Assembly (NCBI RefSeq): GCF_900302475.1 | Contig: NZ_OMOQ01000003.1 | Span: 124,001 to 188,000 of the forward strand | DNA length: 64,000 nucleotides | Reading direction: 5' to 3' | From: Defluviimonas aquaemixtae | Lineage (GTDB): Bacteria > Pseudomonadota > Alphaproteobacteria > Rhodobacterales > Rhodobacteraceae | Notes under the pieces: generated by a model | What the model was told of the DNA's origin: nothing | What the model saw: the letters and a program-made list of their open reading frames with translations, nothing else | The model's database searches: none | Program-made: the position numbers and the translations under genes | In this document: positions 24,992 to 33,439 of the stretch, one piece after another | Layout: each line of letters begins with the position of its first letter | Numbering within the stretch: position 1 is the first letter of the stretch

Positions 24992-25729
24992 ATGAAGACG
25001 CAACCCTATGGCATGATCTGCCCAATTACCCATGCCTGTGAAATTCTGGAGCCGAGATGGACGATTCCAATCCTGACCGAACTCTGGGCTGGCTCAACGC
25101 GGTTTAACGACCTGCGTCGGGGGATAGGGAGCATATCGCCGGCATTGTTGTCGAAACGACTCAAGGAGTTAGAGGAATTCGGCTTGGTCGAGCGAATCGA
25201 AGACCGCGCGACGGGAAACGTCGACTATATCCGCACACAGATGGCCATTGACCTTGAACCGGCGCTGAACGAACTGGCGATGTGGGCGCAAAGACATGTC
25301 ACGGCGGAGATCGCTCTGCGAAACGCCAACCTTTCCTCCCTCATCCGGTGCATGCCCAGGATTTTTGCCGCAGAGGAACTTCCGAAGCGACGAATAGTAC
25401 TCCAGTTCCACTTCAGCGACGATTTGGAATACGACACCATCTGGGCAGTCATTCAGCCAGGCAAGCCGGTGGAAGTCTGTACGTCGATCCCGGGCTTCGA
25501 CGTCGATCTGTTTGTGGAGACGAGCGTGAAATCCATGACAGCATTGCTCCTGGGGCGGACGAACATTGCTCGAGAGGTAGGAGCAGATCGGCTGTTCCTG
25601 AGTGGCGATGCGCTCCTTGAGAGAACGATGCCCCGGTGGCTGCGCATCTGCGAATATCAGCCTGAACAGGGTGCGGCTCTGTTAAGTCCGGAAACTTCCG
25701 GCGAACATGCAGGTCCAGTCACGCACTGA
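24992..25729 (+). CDS. HxlR-family winged-helix regulator with SCP2-like C-terminus
   Basis: The 245-residue protein has an N-terminal HxlR winged helix: CPITHACEILEPRWTIPILT, then FNDLRRGIGSISPALLSKRL and LKELEEFGLVER. The remaining 130 residues resemble the SCP2/sterol-carrier-like domain that is often fused to HxlR regulators and may sense a small hydrophobic ligand. The first Cys (Cys10) is in the redox-sensing position known for some HxlR proteins. GC content is lower than in the flanking genes. No obvious target operon is adjacent. Confidence 0.85.
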   Translation: MKTQPYGMICPITHACEILEPRWTIPILTELWAGSTRFNDLRRGIGSISPALLSKRLKELEEFGLVERIEDRATGNVDYIRTQMAIDLEPALNELAMWAQRHVTAEIALRNANLSSLIRCMPRIFAAEELPKRRIVLQFHFSDDLEYDTIWAVIQPGKPVEVCTSIPGFDVDLFVETSVKSMTALLLGRTNIAREVGADRLFLSGDALLERTMPRWLRICEYQPEQGAALLSPETSGEHAGPVTH

Positions 25730-25946
25730 AATTCGACGACCTTCAAACCAAGACTTCGGAGATGCGCCGCGGAATCATGATCTAGTCCGCAAAGAGCTTG
25801 ATCACGTCAAAAGACAGGTCACGCGAATGGCCACTGTTGAGGGTCGTGCGGTCGTCCAAAATCTTACTATCAACGGCGGCTATGTCCCGCAAAGCGGACC
25901 AACGCGTCTTGAAGTTAGCTTTCACGCCCCCGCCACCAAGGATTGA
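25707..25946 (+). CDS. Possible small hypothetical protein
   Basis: The 79-codon frame overlaps the end of the HxlR gene by 23 bp and ends just before the sigma-factor gene. No clear ribosome site; no family recognised. It fills an otherwise 225-bp gap, which also must hold the sigma-factor promoter. Confidence 0.25.
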   Translation: MQVQSRTEIRRPSNQDFGDAPRNHDLVRKELDHVKRQVTRMATVEGRAVVQNLTINGGYVPQSGPTRLEVSFHAPATKD

Positions 25947-25954
25947 CGCTGCCC

Positions 25955-26518
25955 ATGCGTCATAGTCCTGTCATGCGCATGCAAACCCCGGATGAGGCCT
26001 TGGCCGTTGCGGCCGCGAACGGAGACCGTGATGCTTTCGCGGCGCTACTCTCGCGGCACTACGACAGGGTTTTCGGGCTGGCGTTCCGGCTAACCGGATC
26101 GAAGGCCGAGGCGGAGGATCTGACGCAGGATATCTGCCTCGCGCTGCCTGCGAAGCTGGGGAGTTTCCGGCAGGCGGCGCGGTTCACGACTTGGCTTTTC
26201 AGGGTGACGGTGAACGCCGCTCATGACCGCCGCCGCCGGGCCGCGAGCCATGCGAAGGCAGCCGATGGCTGGGGAGACTGGGAGACCGCGCGCCGGGCCG
26301 AGATGGCGCAGGCGGCGGAGGCTGAGGATTGGCTGGCCACAACGATGGCGCGGCTATCGCCGGAACTGAGGGACACGATCGCACTCACACTGGGTGAGCA
26401 GCTAAGCCAGAAGGAGGCCGCCGAGGCGCTCGGGCTCTCCGAGGGCACGGTCGCCTGGCGGATGAGCGAAGTCAAAAAGCGCCTGCGCCAGATGGCGCGG
26501 GCGGAGGGCATGCTATGA
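25955..26518 (+). CDS. ECF-type RNA polymerase sigma factor
   Basis: The 187-residue protein has region 2 (FAALLSRHYDRVFGLAFRLT, then AEDLTQDICLALPAKL) and region 4 (LSQKEAAEALGLSEGTVAWR) helix-turn-helix. No sigma-1.1 or region 3, so it is ECF class. The start could also be ATG 25973 or 25979. Its last codons overlap the downstream gene (ATGA), so the VWA protein is the likely cognate regulator. Confidence 0.9.
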   Translation: MRHSPVMRMQTPDEALAVAAANGDRDAFAALLSRHYDRVFGLAFRLTGSKAEAEDLTQDICLALPAKLGSFRQAARFTTWLFRVTVNAAHDRRRRAASHAKAADGWGDWETARRAEMAQAAEAEDWLATTMARLSPELRDTIALTLGEQLSQKEAAEALGLSEGTVAWRMSEVKKRLRQMARAEGML

Positions 26519-28506
26519 GCGACGAACTCGACCGCCTGCGCGAGGGCCTGAAGGCCGCTACGCCCGCGCCCGACAATGAAGCGAAGGCCGATGCGCTGGC
26601 CCGGGCGATGGAAAACTTCGACCGGCACCAAGAAACGGCCAAGCCTGCGCGTCCCATGTCGGACCGCCCCGAACGGGCGGATGTTCTGACAGGAGTACGC
26701 AACATGTTCATGAAACTGACGACCCCGCAGATGCTGGCCGCAACCGCCTCCGCCGCCGCGATCGGTGTCGCGGTCGCGATCTGGCCCGAAGTGAAGCGCG
26801 AGACGGGCCTCCCCGGGCCCACGGTGCTGACCGATGCGCCGGCCGATGATCTGCGTCAGGCCGCGCCGAAGGTGTCCGGCGATCCCGTGGGCCGGATGGC
26901 CCCGAAGGAGGCTGATGAGGCGACGCAGCGGGAGGAATTCCGCGCCCAGCCGGAATCGGCGACCGATCCGATGGTCATGGCGGAGCCCATGGTCGAGCAG
27001 GCCCCAGCCCCCGCGCTCGAGCGGTCGCGTGAAAGCGGGCTCTTCGCCGATGGGGACGTTGCGGGGGTCGCCGCCGTGCCGAGCCGCGAGGCCGTGATAG
27101 CGCCCGAACCCGACACTGAGGCCTATCCCGAGGCGGACCCGAACCCCTTGAAGATCGCCGTCGAGGAACCGGTCTCCACGTTCTCCATCGACACCGATAC
27201 GGCGTCCTACTCCGTCGTCCGGTCGTCGCTCACGAACGGATACCTGCCGCCGAATCAGGCGGTGCGGATCGAGGAGATGGTGAACTACTTCCCCTATGAC
27301 TACGCGGCGCCGGAGGCGGGCGAGGCCCCCTTCCGCGCCTCGGTCAGCCTGTTCGCAACGCCTTGGAACGCCAACACGCAGCTTCTGCGGATCGGCCTGC
27401 AGGGCGAGATGACGGACTTGGACGATCGCCCGCCCTTGAATCTCGTCTTCCTGATCGACACCTCCGGGTCCATGGACGACCCGAAGAAGCTGCCGCTTCT
27501 GAAGCAGTCCTTCAGCCTGATGCTCGGCGAGTTGCGCCCCGAGGACCGAGTGGCGATCGTCACCTATGCGGGGTCGGCGGGGCTGGTGCTGGAGCCGACC
27601 GAGGCGTCGGATCGCGATACGATCTTCTCCGCGCTCGACCGGCTCGATGCGGGTGGATCGACGGCGGGGCAGGAGGGGCTGCGGCAGGCTTACCAGGTCG
27701 CAGAGAGCATGGCCGAGGAGGGCCGGATCGGGCGCATCCTGCTGGCGACGGATGGCGATTTCAACGTCGGCATCCATGACCCGGAGGAGTTGAAGGGCTT
27801 CATCGCGACGAAACGCGAGAGCGGGACCTATCTTTCCGTGCTGGGCTTCGGGCGCGGCAATCTCGACGATGCGACGATGCAGGCGCTTGCGCAGAACGGG
27901 AACGGGACGGCGGCCTATATCGACACGCTGTCGGAGGCGCAGAAGGTGCTGGTCGATCAGCTTTCCGGCGCGCTTTTCCCGATTGCCGACGATGTGAAGA
28001 TCCAGATCGAGTTCAACCCTGCCGCGGTCGCCGAGTACCGGCTTATCGGCTATGAAACCCGGGCACTGGCGCGCGAGGATTTCAACAACGACAAGGTCGA
28101 TGCGGGCGAGATCGGCGCAGGCCACCAGGTGACGGCGCTTTACGAGATCACGCCGGTCGGTAGTCCCGCGCGGCTTTCCGATCCGCTGCGCTACGCCGAA
28201 CCGGAACTGGCCGGCGATGTCGCAGAACTCGGGTTCCTGAAGCTGCGCTACAAGGCGCCGGGCGAGGCGAGGTCGCGCCTCATCGAGACCCCGATCCCGG
28301 CCGCATCAGGTGAAGCCGACACGGACGCGCGCTTCGCCGCCGCCATCGCCGGGATGGGCCAGTTGTTGAGCGAGTCGAAATATCTTGGCGACTGGAGCTG
28401 GGACGAGGCGATTGGGCTCGCCAACGGCGCGAAAGGCACGGACGAGTTCGGCTACCGCGCCGAGGCAGTCCAGCTCATGCGGTTGGCCCAGAGCCTGTCG
28501 CGCTAA
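26515..28506 (+). CDS. Membrane-anchored VWA-domain protein, probable sigma partner
   Basis: The 663-residue protein has a charged cytoplasmic N-terminus (about residues 1-60, MSDELDRLREGLKAATPAPD) resembling short anti-sigma segments and one membrane helix (about 72-90). A Pro/Glu-rich linker follows, then a von Willebrand N-terminal region (PVSTFSIDTDTASYSVVR), a VWA domain with intact MIDAS DTSGSMD (Asp315-Ser317-Ser319), and a C-terminal YfbK/DUF3520-like domain. Topology would place VWA in the periplasm. Four-base overlap with the ECF sigma gene suggests an anti-sigma sensor role; this is inference. Confidence 0.85.
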   Translation: MSDELDRLREGLKAATPAPDNEAKADALARAMENFDRHQETAKPARPMSDRPERADVLTGVRNMFMKLTTPQMLAATASAAAIGVAVAIWPEVKRETGLPGPTVLTDAPADDLRQAAPKVSGDPVGRMAPKEADEATQREEFRAQPESATDPMVMAEPMVEQAPAPALERSRESGLFADGDVAGVAAVPSREAVIAPEPDTEAYPEADPNPLKIAVEEPVSTFSIDTDTASYSVVRSSLTNGYLPPNQAVRIEEMVNYFPYDYAAPEAGEAPFRASVSLFATPWNANTQLLRIGLQGEMTDLDDRPPLNLVFLIDTSGSMDDPKKLPLLKQSFSLMLGELRPEDRVAIVTYAGSAGLVLEPTEASDRDTIFSALDRLDAGGSTAGQEGLRQAYQVAESMAEEGRIGRILLATDGDFNVGIHDPEELKGFIATKRESGTYLSVLGFGRGNLDDATMQALAQNGNGTAAYIDTLSEAQKVLVDQLSGALFPIADDVKIQIEFNPAAVAEYRLIGYETRALAREDFNNDKVDAGEIGAGHQVTALYEITPVGSPARLSDPLRYAEPELAGDVAELGFLKLRYKAPGEARSRLIETPIPAASGEADTDARFAAAIAGMGQLLSESKYLGDWSWDEAIGLANGAKGTDEFGYRAEAVQLMRLAQSLSR

Positions 28507-28616
28507 CGCGACTTCATTGCAGGAATACCTCCGCCGGAGGCATCGAAGCGTCCCTTGCATTGTCAAGGGGCGCGACACTGTCTTGCGCCCGTCGGGGCGC
28601 TCCGCCCTGAAAACGA

Positions 28617-28643
28617 AAAGGGCGCGCACGCGGCGCGCCCTTT
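28617..28643. terminator. Bidirectional terminator between VWA and hsp20 genes
   Basis: Perfect 11-bp stem AAAGGGCGCGC / GCGCGCCCTTT with a 5-base loop, flanked by A-rich sequence on the left. It lies between two convergent genes and can serve both. Confidence 0.85.
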
Positions 28644-28664
28644 GGCATCGGACCGTGACGGCGA

Positions 28665-29129
28665 TCAGGCCTCGGCCTGCTCGACCGCTCTCGCCTCGAC
28701 CGTGTCGGATCTGGCGATCTCGATCCTGCGCGGCTTCAGCGCTTCGGGCACTTCGCGCACGAGATCGATATGCAGCATGCCGTCGGCATGGGTGGCACCG
28801 GTGACCTTCACGTGATCGGCGAGAGCGAAGCGCCGCTCGAACGCGCGGGTCGCGATGCCGCGGTGCAGGTAGGTCTTGCCCTCGTCCTCGGCCGCCTTGC
28901 GGGCGGAGACGAGCAGGCTGCCCTCCTTAACTTCGACGTCCAGCTCGTCGCCGGTGAAGCCGGCCACGGCGATCGAGATGCGATAGGCGTTCTCGTCGGT
29001 TTTTTCGATGTTATAGGGCGGGTAGGTGGTCTGGGCCGGGTCGGCACTGAGCGCCCGGTCCATGAGATCCGCGATCCGGTCGAACCCGACCGTCGCGCGG
29101 TAGAGCGGCGTGAAATCAAGGCCTCGCAT
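28665..29129 (-). CDS. Small heat-shock protein, Hsp20/IbpA family
   Basis: Start chosen at ATG 29129, six bases from GGAGG; ATG 29135 abuts the ribosome site. The 154-residue alpha-crystallin protein begins MRGLDFTPLYRATVGFDRI, typical of the alphaproteobacterial class A sHsps. It has the beta-sandwich (PYNIEKTDENAYRISIAVAG) and ends with an extension rich in Glu/Ala. ATP-independent holdase. The leader carries a ROSE-like thermometer and a heat-shock-type promoter, described separately. Confidence 0.93.
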   Translation of the reverse strand: MRGLDFTPLYRATVGFDRIADLMDRALSADPAQTTYPPYNIEKTDENAYRISIAVAGFTGDELDVEVKEGSLLVSARKAAEDEGKTYLHRGIATRAFERRFALADHVKVTGATHADGMLHIDLVREVPEALKPRRIEIARSDTVEARAVEQAEA

Positions 29130-29132
29130 GGT

Positions 29133-29215
29133 CATCCTCCATTGAGCGATGTCGATATGCCCTCCCCTCTGGGACGGGCGTGCGTTGCGCCGAAGCCCCG
29201 TTCGGGCACCCCGGC
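29133..29215 (-). promoter_or_regulatory. Probable ROSE-type RNA thermometer in the hsp20 leader
   Basis: The leader can fold into three successive hairpins: 29215-29189 (GCCG...CGGC with an inner GCCC/GGGC), 29179-29159 (GCCC...GGGC) and 29151-29133. The last pairs CAUC-G-CUC with GAGGAUG around loop AAUG, hiding the GGAGG ribosome site and leaving one bulged G inside UCGCU. That is the U(U/C)GCU motif with bulged G that defines ROSE elements of rhizobial and other proteobacterial sHsp genes. Folding was judged by eye. Confidence 0.7.
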
Positions 29216-29222
29216 ATCCATG

Positions 29223-29251
29223 AGATGTAGGCGGATTTTCGCGGTTTCAAG
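29223..29251 (-). promoter_or_regulatory. RpoH-like heat-shock promoter of hsp20
   Basis: CTTGAA at 29251-29246, a 14-bp spacer, then CCTACATCT at 29231-29223. The -35 is a perfect sigma-32 match; the -10 is a partial one. The predicted start near 29215 coincides with the first leader hairpin, giving an 86-nt leader. Confidence 0.55.
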
Positions 29252-29254
29252 GGG

Positions 29255-30070
29255 TCAGGGGCGCACGAAACGCGCTCCGCCGGACGATTTCGTGCCCGGG
29301 GCGATGCGCCGGGCCCTGACCCCGGGCGTCCCGCTGGCGACCCGAACGTCGCGGCCGGTCCGCAACGCCTCTTGCAGATCGGCGATCGGGCCGGGGAGGT
29401 CCATCCCAAGCGCGACCGTCCGGTCGCCCATCATGCCGCCCGACGAGATGATCGCGACGATATTCGGCCGGCCGCCCGTCCGGTCGAAGACCGGGGCGCC
29501 AGACGAACCGAAGGAGAGGTCGCAATCGACCGCGAGAAGCCCCTGTTGCCGCCCGATCACCTCGCAGCCGTCCTGCCAGGATGGGGCCGCGTCGCGGCCG
29601 CGGGCGAAAGACACGACGCTGACCGCGCGGGCGCCGGGCCTGAGACGGCGCACCGCGAACGGCGCGGCGGTCGCCGCCGGAATCGGCGCCGCGAGTTCCA
29701 GGAGCGCGACGTCGTGGCGAATGCTGGAAATATCTCCCTCGTGACCGGGGTCGTAGGCGGGATGCGTCACGGCACGGGCCACGCTGCTTTCCGCGATAGT
29801 CGTCCCGTCGTGCAGCCCGGCGCGGAAATCGATCAGTCCGACATCTTCGGCCGCTCCGGTCCTGCGGTCGAACAGGCAATGCGCCGCAGTCAGCACCAGA
29901 TCGGGCGCGATCAGGACACCCGTGCAATAGCCCTTGTCGCCGATCTCGAGGCGTCCGACCGCCTCGAAGCCAAGCACGTCCTGGCGCAGGGTCAGCCGTT
30001 TGAGGGGCGCCGTTTCAGCGAATGCCGCGCCGGCGCTGAGGATCGCGAACACGATGACGAGGGCGCGCAT
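29255..30070 (-). CDS. Secreted trypsin-like serine protease (copy 2)
   Basis: Start at ATG 30070, ten bases after the upstream paralogue's stop; 271 residues with a signal peptide (MRALVIVFAILSAGAAFAE). The S1 triad is complete: His64 (LTAAHC), Asp120 (RHDVALLEL), Ser190 (FGSSGAPVF). The C-terminal tail is basic and Gly-rich (GTKSSGGARFVRP). Closest relative in view is the gene at 30081. Two cysteine pairs resemble disulphides of periplasmic trypsin folds. Substrate unknown. Confidence 0.88.
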   Translation of the reverse strand: MRALVIVFAILSAGAAFAETAPLKRLTLRQDVLGFEAVGRLEIGDKGYCTGVLIAPDLVLTAAHCLFDRRTGAAEDVGLIDFRAGLHDGTTIAESSVARAVTHPAYDPGHEGDISSIRHDVALLELAAPIPAATAAPFAVRRLRPGARAVSVVSFARGRDAAPSWQDGCEVIGRQQGLLAVDCDLSFGSSGAPVFDRTGGRPNIVAIISSGGMMGDRTVALGMDLPGPIADLQEALRTGRDVRVASGTPGVRARRIAPGTKSSGGARFVRP

Positions 30071-30080
30071 CCGCTCGCAA

Positions 30081-30890
30081 TCAGGGCTTGAGAAACTTCG
30101 CTCCGCCCGCACCGGTCACTTGGGCCGCGTCGGATCCGAAGCCGCGCTTCACCTTCATGAAGCGGCTTTCGCTGGCCGCGTATGCTTCGCGCAGGTCGCC
30201 GAGTGGATCCTGCATCGCTGTCCCGAGCGCCACGCGCAGGCCGTCCATCTCGGCCTTCGCCGAGACGACCGAGACTATCTTGGGCTCTCCGTCGATCATC
30301 GCGAAGACCGGCGCGCCGGAGGATCCGAAATCGACCGAGCAGGTCATCACGAGGATGCCGGGCTGGCGGCCGAGAATTTCGCAGCTTTCCTCTAGAGACG
30401 GCGCCTCGGACCGGTCGAGCGCGTAGGAGACGATGCCCACCTGGTCGCCCTGCTGGGGGTCGAACCCGGTGGAGAAGGGCAGAATGGAGGGCAGGCGGAT
30501 CGGCTGGTCGAGCTCGAGAAAGGCGAGATCGTAGGCCACGCGGTCGATCCGGTTGCGGCCCTCGTAGACGTATTCGGGATGGACGACGGCGCGCTTGATG
30601 CCGCGATAGGCGGCGGCGCGTCCGTTGCGCCAGCCGGCGAGGAAGGTGAAGTCCGAGTTGTCGAAGGCGGCGCCGGTATTCTGGTCGAATAGGCAATGCG
30701 CCGCCGTCAGGACAAGCGCAGGTTCGATGAGCGCGCCCGTACAGAAGGCCGATTCGCCGATGTCAATGCGCCCGACCGCTTCCCAGCCGCGCGTCGCGTC
30801 CGCCGTCGTCAGTGCCTGAAGAGCCGTGCCCTCCGCGACCGCGCCAATCGGCAGACAAGCCAAGACCATTGCCTGAAAGATCGCCCGCAT
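30081..30890 (-). CDS. Secreted trypsin-like serine protease (copy 1)
   Basis: The 269-residue precursor has a signal peptide to about residue 19. Triad: His65 (TAAHC), Asp121 (AYDLAFLEL), Ser191 (FGSSGAPVF). Shares an architecture with the next gene, including GWEAVGRIDIGESAFCTGAL and a similar tail GGAKFLKP, so the two arose by tandem duplication. Same strand, 10-bp gap, so they are probably co-transcribed. Confidence 0.88.
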   Translation of the reverse strand: MRAIFQAMVLACLPIGAVAEGTALQALTTADATRGWEAVGRIDIGESAFCTGALIEPALVLTAAHCLFDQNTGAAFDNSDFTFLAGWRNGRAAAYRGIKRAVVHPEYVYEGRNRIDRVAYDLAFLELDQPIRLPSILPFSTGFDPQQGDQVGIVSYALDRSEAPSLEESCEILGRQPGILVMTCSVDFGSSGAPVFAMIDGEPKIVSVVSAKAEMDGLRVALGTAMQDPLGDLREAYAASESRFMKVKRGFGSDAAQVTGAGGAKFLKP

Positions 30891-30941
30891 CCTGCCCTCT
30901 CCCTCTTGCTGGCCCGTGCTTAGCCGTCCGATAGGGCAAGA

Positions 30942-32258
30942 TTATGGCCGCGCCGCGCCCAACATTGCCGCGCGTTCCCCGAGCGCCCGGGGCCGGGGGC
31001 CGCCCGTCGACCAGTCGATGAGCTCGACGGTGTGTACGATTGGCACCCGCGTCGCCGACCCTATCTGCATCATGCAGCCGATATTGCCCGCCGCGATCAC
31101 GTCGGGCGCAGTCCGCTCCAGCGTCGTCACCTTCCGGGCCTTCAGCTCGGCCGAGATCTCGGGCTGCAAGAGGTTGTAGGTCCCGGCCGAGCCGCAGCAG
31201 AGATGCGCGTCGGTGGGTTCCACCACCTCGAACCCCGCCGCCTTTAGAAGCGACTTGGGAGCAGCCGTCACCTGTTGGCCGTGCTGGAGCGAGCATGCGG
31301 CGTGATAGGCCACGCGCATGGGCTCGGGTGCCTTGGTCTCGGGTGCGAGCCGCGCCAAAAGCTCGGTGACATCCTTGGCCAGTGCGGCGATCTCGGCCGC
31401 CTCGGCGGCAAGCGGTGTGGTGCGGAACATGTGCCCGTAATCCTTCACTGTCGTGCCGCAGCCCGAAGTGTTGATCACGATCGCATCGAGCCCGCCCGCG
31501 CGCTTCTCCGCCATCCAGGCACGAATGTTCGCCTCGGCCGAGACGTGGCTTTCGCCCTCTCGGCCCATGTGGTGGGTAAGCGCCCCGCAGCAGCCCGTGC
31601 CCTGCGCGACGACCACCTCGCACCCGAGCCGCGTGAGCAGCCGGATCGTCGCGTCGTTGATGTCGGTGTTCAGCGCCTTCTGCGCGCAGCCCGTCATCAG
31701 CGCGACGCGCATCCGCCTTTCGCCCTTCGCCGGAAAGGTCTGTGGGTCGTCATTCCGACTGACCGGAGGGATCGTCTGGGGCGCCATCGCCACCATCGCT
31801 CTCAGCCGTGCGTCCGGCAGAAGCCCAGAGAAGGGCCGCGCGATCTTTGCGCCCAGCAGAGAGAGGCGGAACAATTTCGGGTTCGGGATGACTTTCGCGA
31901 GCACCCATCTCAGCGCCCGGTCGCGCCACGGCCGGCGGTAGGTCCGTTCGATATGGACGCGGGCGTGATCGACGAGGTGCATGTAGTGCACACCCGATGG
32001 GCAGGTCGTCATGCAGGCGAGGCAGGAAAGGCAGCGGTCGATATGCTTGACGGTCTTTTCGTCTGCCGGCCGGTCGTTCTCCAGCATGTCCTTGATGAGG
32101 TAGATGCGCCCCCGCGGGCTGTCGAGTTCGTCGCCCAGAACCTGATAGGTCGGACAGGTCGCGGTGCAGAACCCGCAATGGACGCAGGTGCGCAGGATTT
32201 TGTTCGCCCGTTGGATACCCGGGTCCTTGAGCTGCTCTTCGGTGAAAGTCGTTTGCAT
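30942..32258 (-). CDS. glcF: Glycolate oxidase iron-sulfur subunit GlcF
   Basis: The 438-residue protein has two 4Fe-4S ferredoxin motifs (Cys25/28/31/35 in CVHCGFCTATCP and Cys76/79/82/86 in CLSCLACMTTCP) and two CCG-type cysteine repeats (GTGCCGALTHH, HLCCGSAGTY) that define GlcF/LldE-like proteins. It passes electrons from glycolate oxidation to the respiratory chain. The start overlaps the glcE stop (TGATG). Confidence 0.94.
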   Translation of the reverse strand: MQTTFTEEQLKDPGIQRANKILRTCVHCGFCTATCPTYQVLGDELDSPRGRIYLIKDMLENDRPADEKTVKHIDRCLSCLACMTTCPSGVHYMHLVDHARVHIERTYRRPWRDRALRWVLAKVIPNPKLFRLSLLGAKIARPFSGLLPDARLRAMVAMAPQTIPPVSRNDDPQTFPAKGERRMRVALMTGCAQKALNTDINDATIRLLTRLGCEVVVAQGTGCCGALTHHMGREGESHVSAEANIRAWMAEKRAGGLDAIVINTSGCGTTVKDYGHMFRTTPLAAEAAEIAALAKDVTELLARLAPETKAPEPMRVAYHAACSLQHGQQVTAAPKSLLKAAGFEVVEPTDAHLCCGSAGTYNLLQPEISAELKARKVTTLERTAPDVIAAGNIGCMMQIGSATRVPIVHTVELIDWSTGGPRPRALGERAAMLGAARP

Positions 32259-33367
32259 CAGCCCATCAGCCCCGGATTGAGAATGCCCTTCGGATCGAAC
32301 CGCGCCCTGAGACCGGCCGAAATCGCGGTGACCGGCGCAGGCTCGGGCTGGAACGGCGCGATACGTGCGCGCGTCTCTTCGCTTGCGCGGAGCAGCGTCG
32401 CATGTCCCGAAAACGCGCCGAGCCGTGCCCGGAGATCCTCGCCCTCAGGCATCAGAAGCCAGACGAGCCCGCCGCCCCAATCGAGGATCGCCTCTCGCGC
32501 CTTGGCGCGGCGAACGAGCTCTGGCCCGTCGGAAGGCTTCACCGACAGCCGCCAAACATCGCCCGGCGTCCCATGGAACGGCTCGACATCGCGCACCGCG
32601 CGCCAAAGCGAATGGCAGGGCTCCGGCGCCGACTCGACCCGGACGGCGCCGAAGGGCGCGAGAAGCGCGCGCAGCCGCTCGGCGCGGTAGGCGACTGATC
32701 CTGCGAAGCCCTCGACGCGGATGAGCGTGCCCATCGGCCCGTGCGCCGCCCCGGTCACGTCGAAGGGCGAGCGCAGCGCCTTCGTCATGGCCGCCAGCGC
32801 CTCGCCGCCGCTCAGCCCGTCGATCACGAGAACCGCGGTGGCTTCGTGAGCGGGCAGGACCTTGAGGCTCACCTCGGTCAGAACGCCGAGCGTGCCCCAC
32901 GACCCGGCCATCAGCTTCACGAGGTCATACCCGGTGACATTCTTCATCACGCGACCGCCGTTCTTCACCACCGCGCCGGTCCCGTCGACGAAGCGCACGC
33001 CCAGAAGCGCGTCGCGGCAAGCGCCGGCCTGGACCCGGCGCGGGCCCGAGACATTGGCGGCCACCATCCCGCCGACTGTCGGCTCGCCCTCCGTCCCGAG
33101 AAGCCCGCGCCAGTCGGCCGGTTCGAAGGCGAGCCGCTGCCCCTCGGCGGCAAGTGCGGCCTCGAGATCGGCAAGCGGCGTCCCCGTCTTTGCCACGACA
33201 GTGAGCGCGCCCGACTCGTAAAGCGTGATTCCGGCAATCCCCGACACGTCCAGCCCATCGCCCGTCACTGTACGTCCCACGGGCCGCGTTCCGCCGCCCA
33301 TGATCCGGAACGGTCCCCGCGCCACGCGGATCGCCTCGGCCACTTCCTCCTCGCTTCCAGCCCGCAC
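32258..33367 (-). CDS. glcE: Glycolate oxidase FAD-binding subunit GlcE
   Basis: The 369-residue protein has the FAD_binding_4 fold: FRIMGGGTRPVGRT, then TVGGMVAANVSGPRRVQAGA and GRVMKNVTGYDLVKLM, the GlcE signature. Second catalytic-complex subunit. Coupled to glcF by a one-base overlap. A GC-rich hairpin separates it from glcD. Confidence 0.93.
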   Translation of the reverse strand: MRAGSEEEVAEAIRVARGPFRIMGGGTRPVGRTVTGDGLDVSGIAGITLYESGALTVVAKTGTPLADLEAALAAEGQRLAFEPADWRGLLGTEGEPTVGGMVAANVSGPRRVQAGACRDALLGVRFVDGTGAVVKNGGRVMKNVTGYDLVKLMAGSWGTLGVLTEVSLKVLPAHEATAVLVIDGLSGGEALAAMTKALRSPFDVTGAAHGPMGTLIRVEGFAGSVAYRAERLRALLAPFGAVRVESAPEPCHSLWRAVRDVEPFHGTPGDVWRLSVKPSDGPELVRRAKAREAILDWGGGLVWLLMPEGEDLRARLGAFSGHATLLRASEETRARIAPFQPEPAPVTAISAGLRARFDPKGILNPGLMG

Positions 33368-33407
33368 GCGCCGTCCCTTCTTCTGTTCGGAAATACTCTC
33401 CGGGGGT

Positions 33408-33428
33408 CCGGGGGTGGGAAACCCCCGG
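33408..33428. terminator. Stem-loop between glcD and glcE
   Basis: Arms CCGGGGGT / ACCCCCGG (33408-33415, 33421-33428) with a 5-base loop, in the 72-bp gap between two genes of one operon. No T-run follows, so it is more likely an mRNA stabiliser or attenuator than a full terminator. Confidence 0.45.
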
Positions 33429-33439
33429 GCGGCCCGGTC

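Noticed and set aside
26221..28125. 634-codon minus-strand frame
   Set aside because: Antisense to the sigma factor and VWA genes, whose domains are clear.
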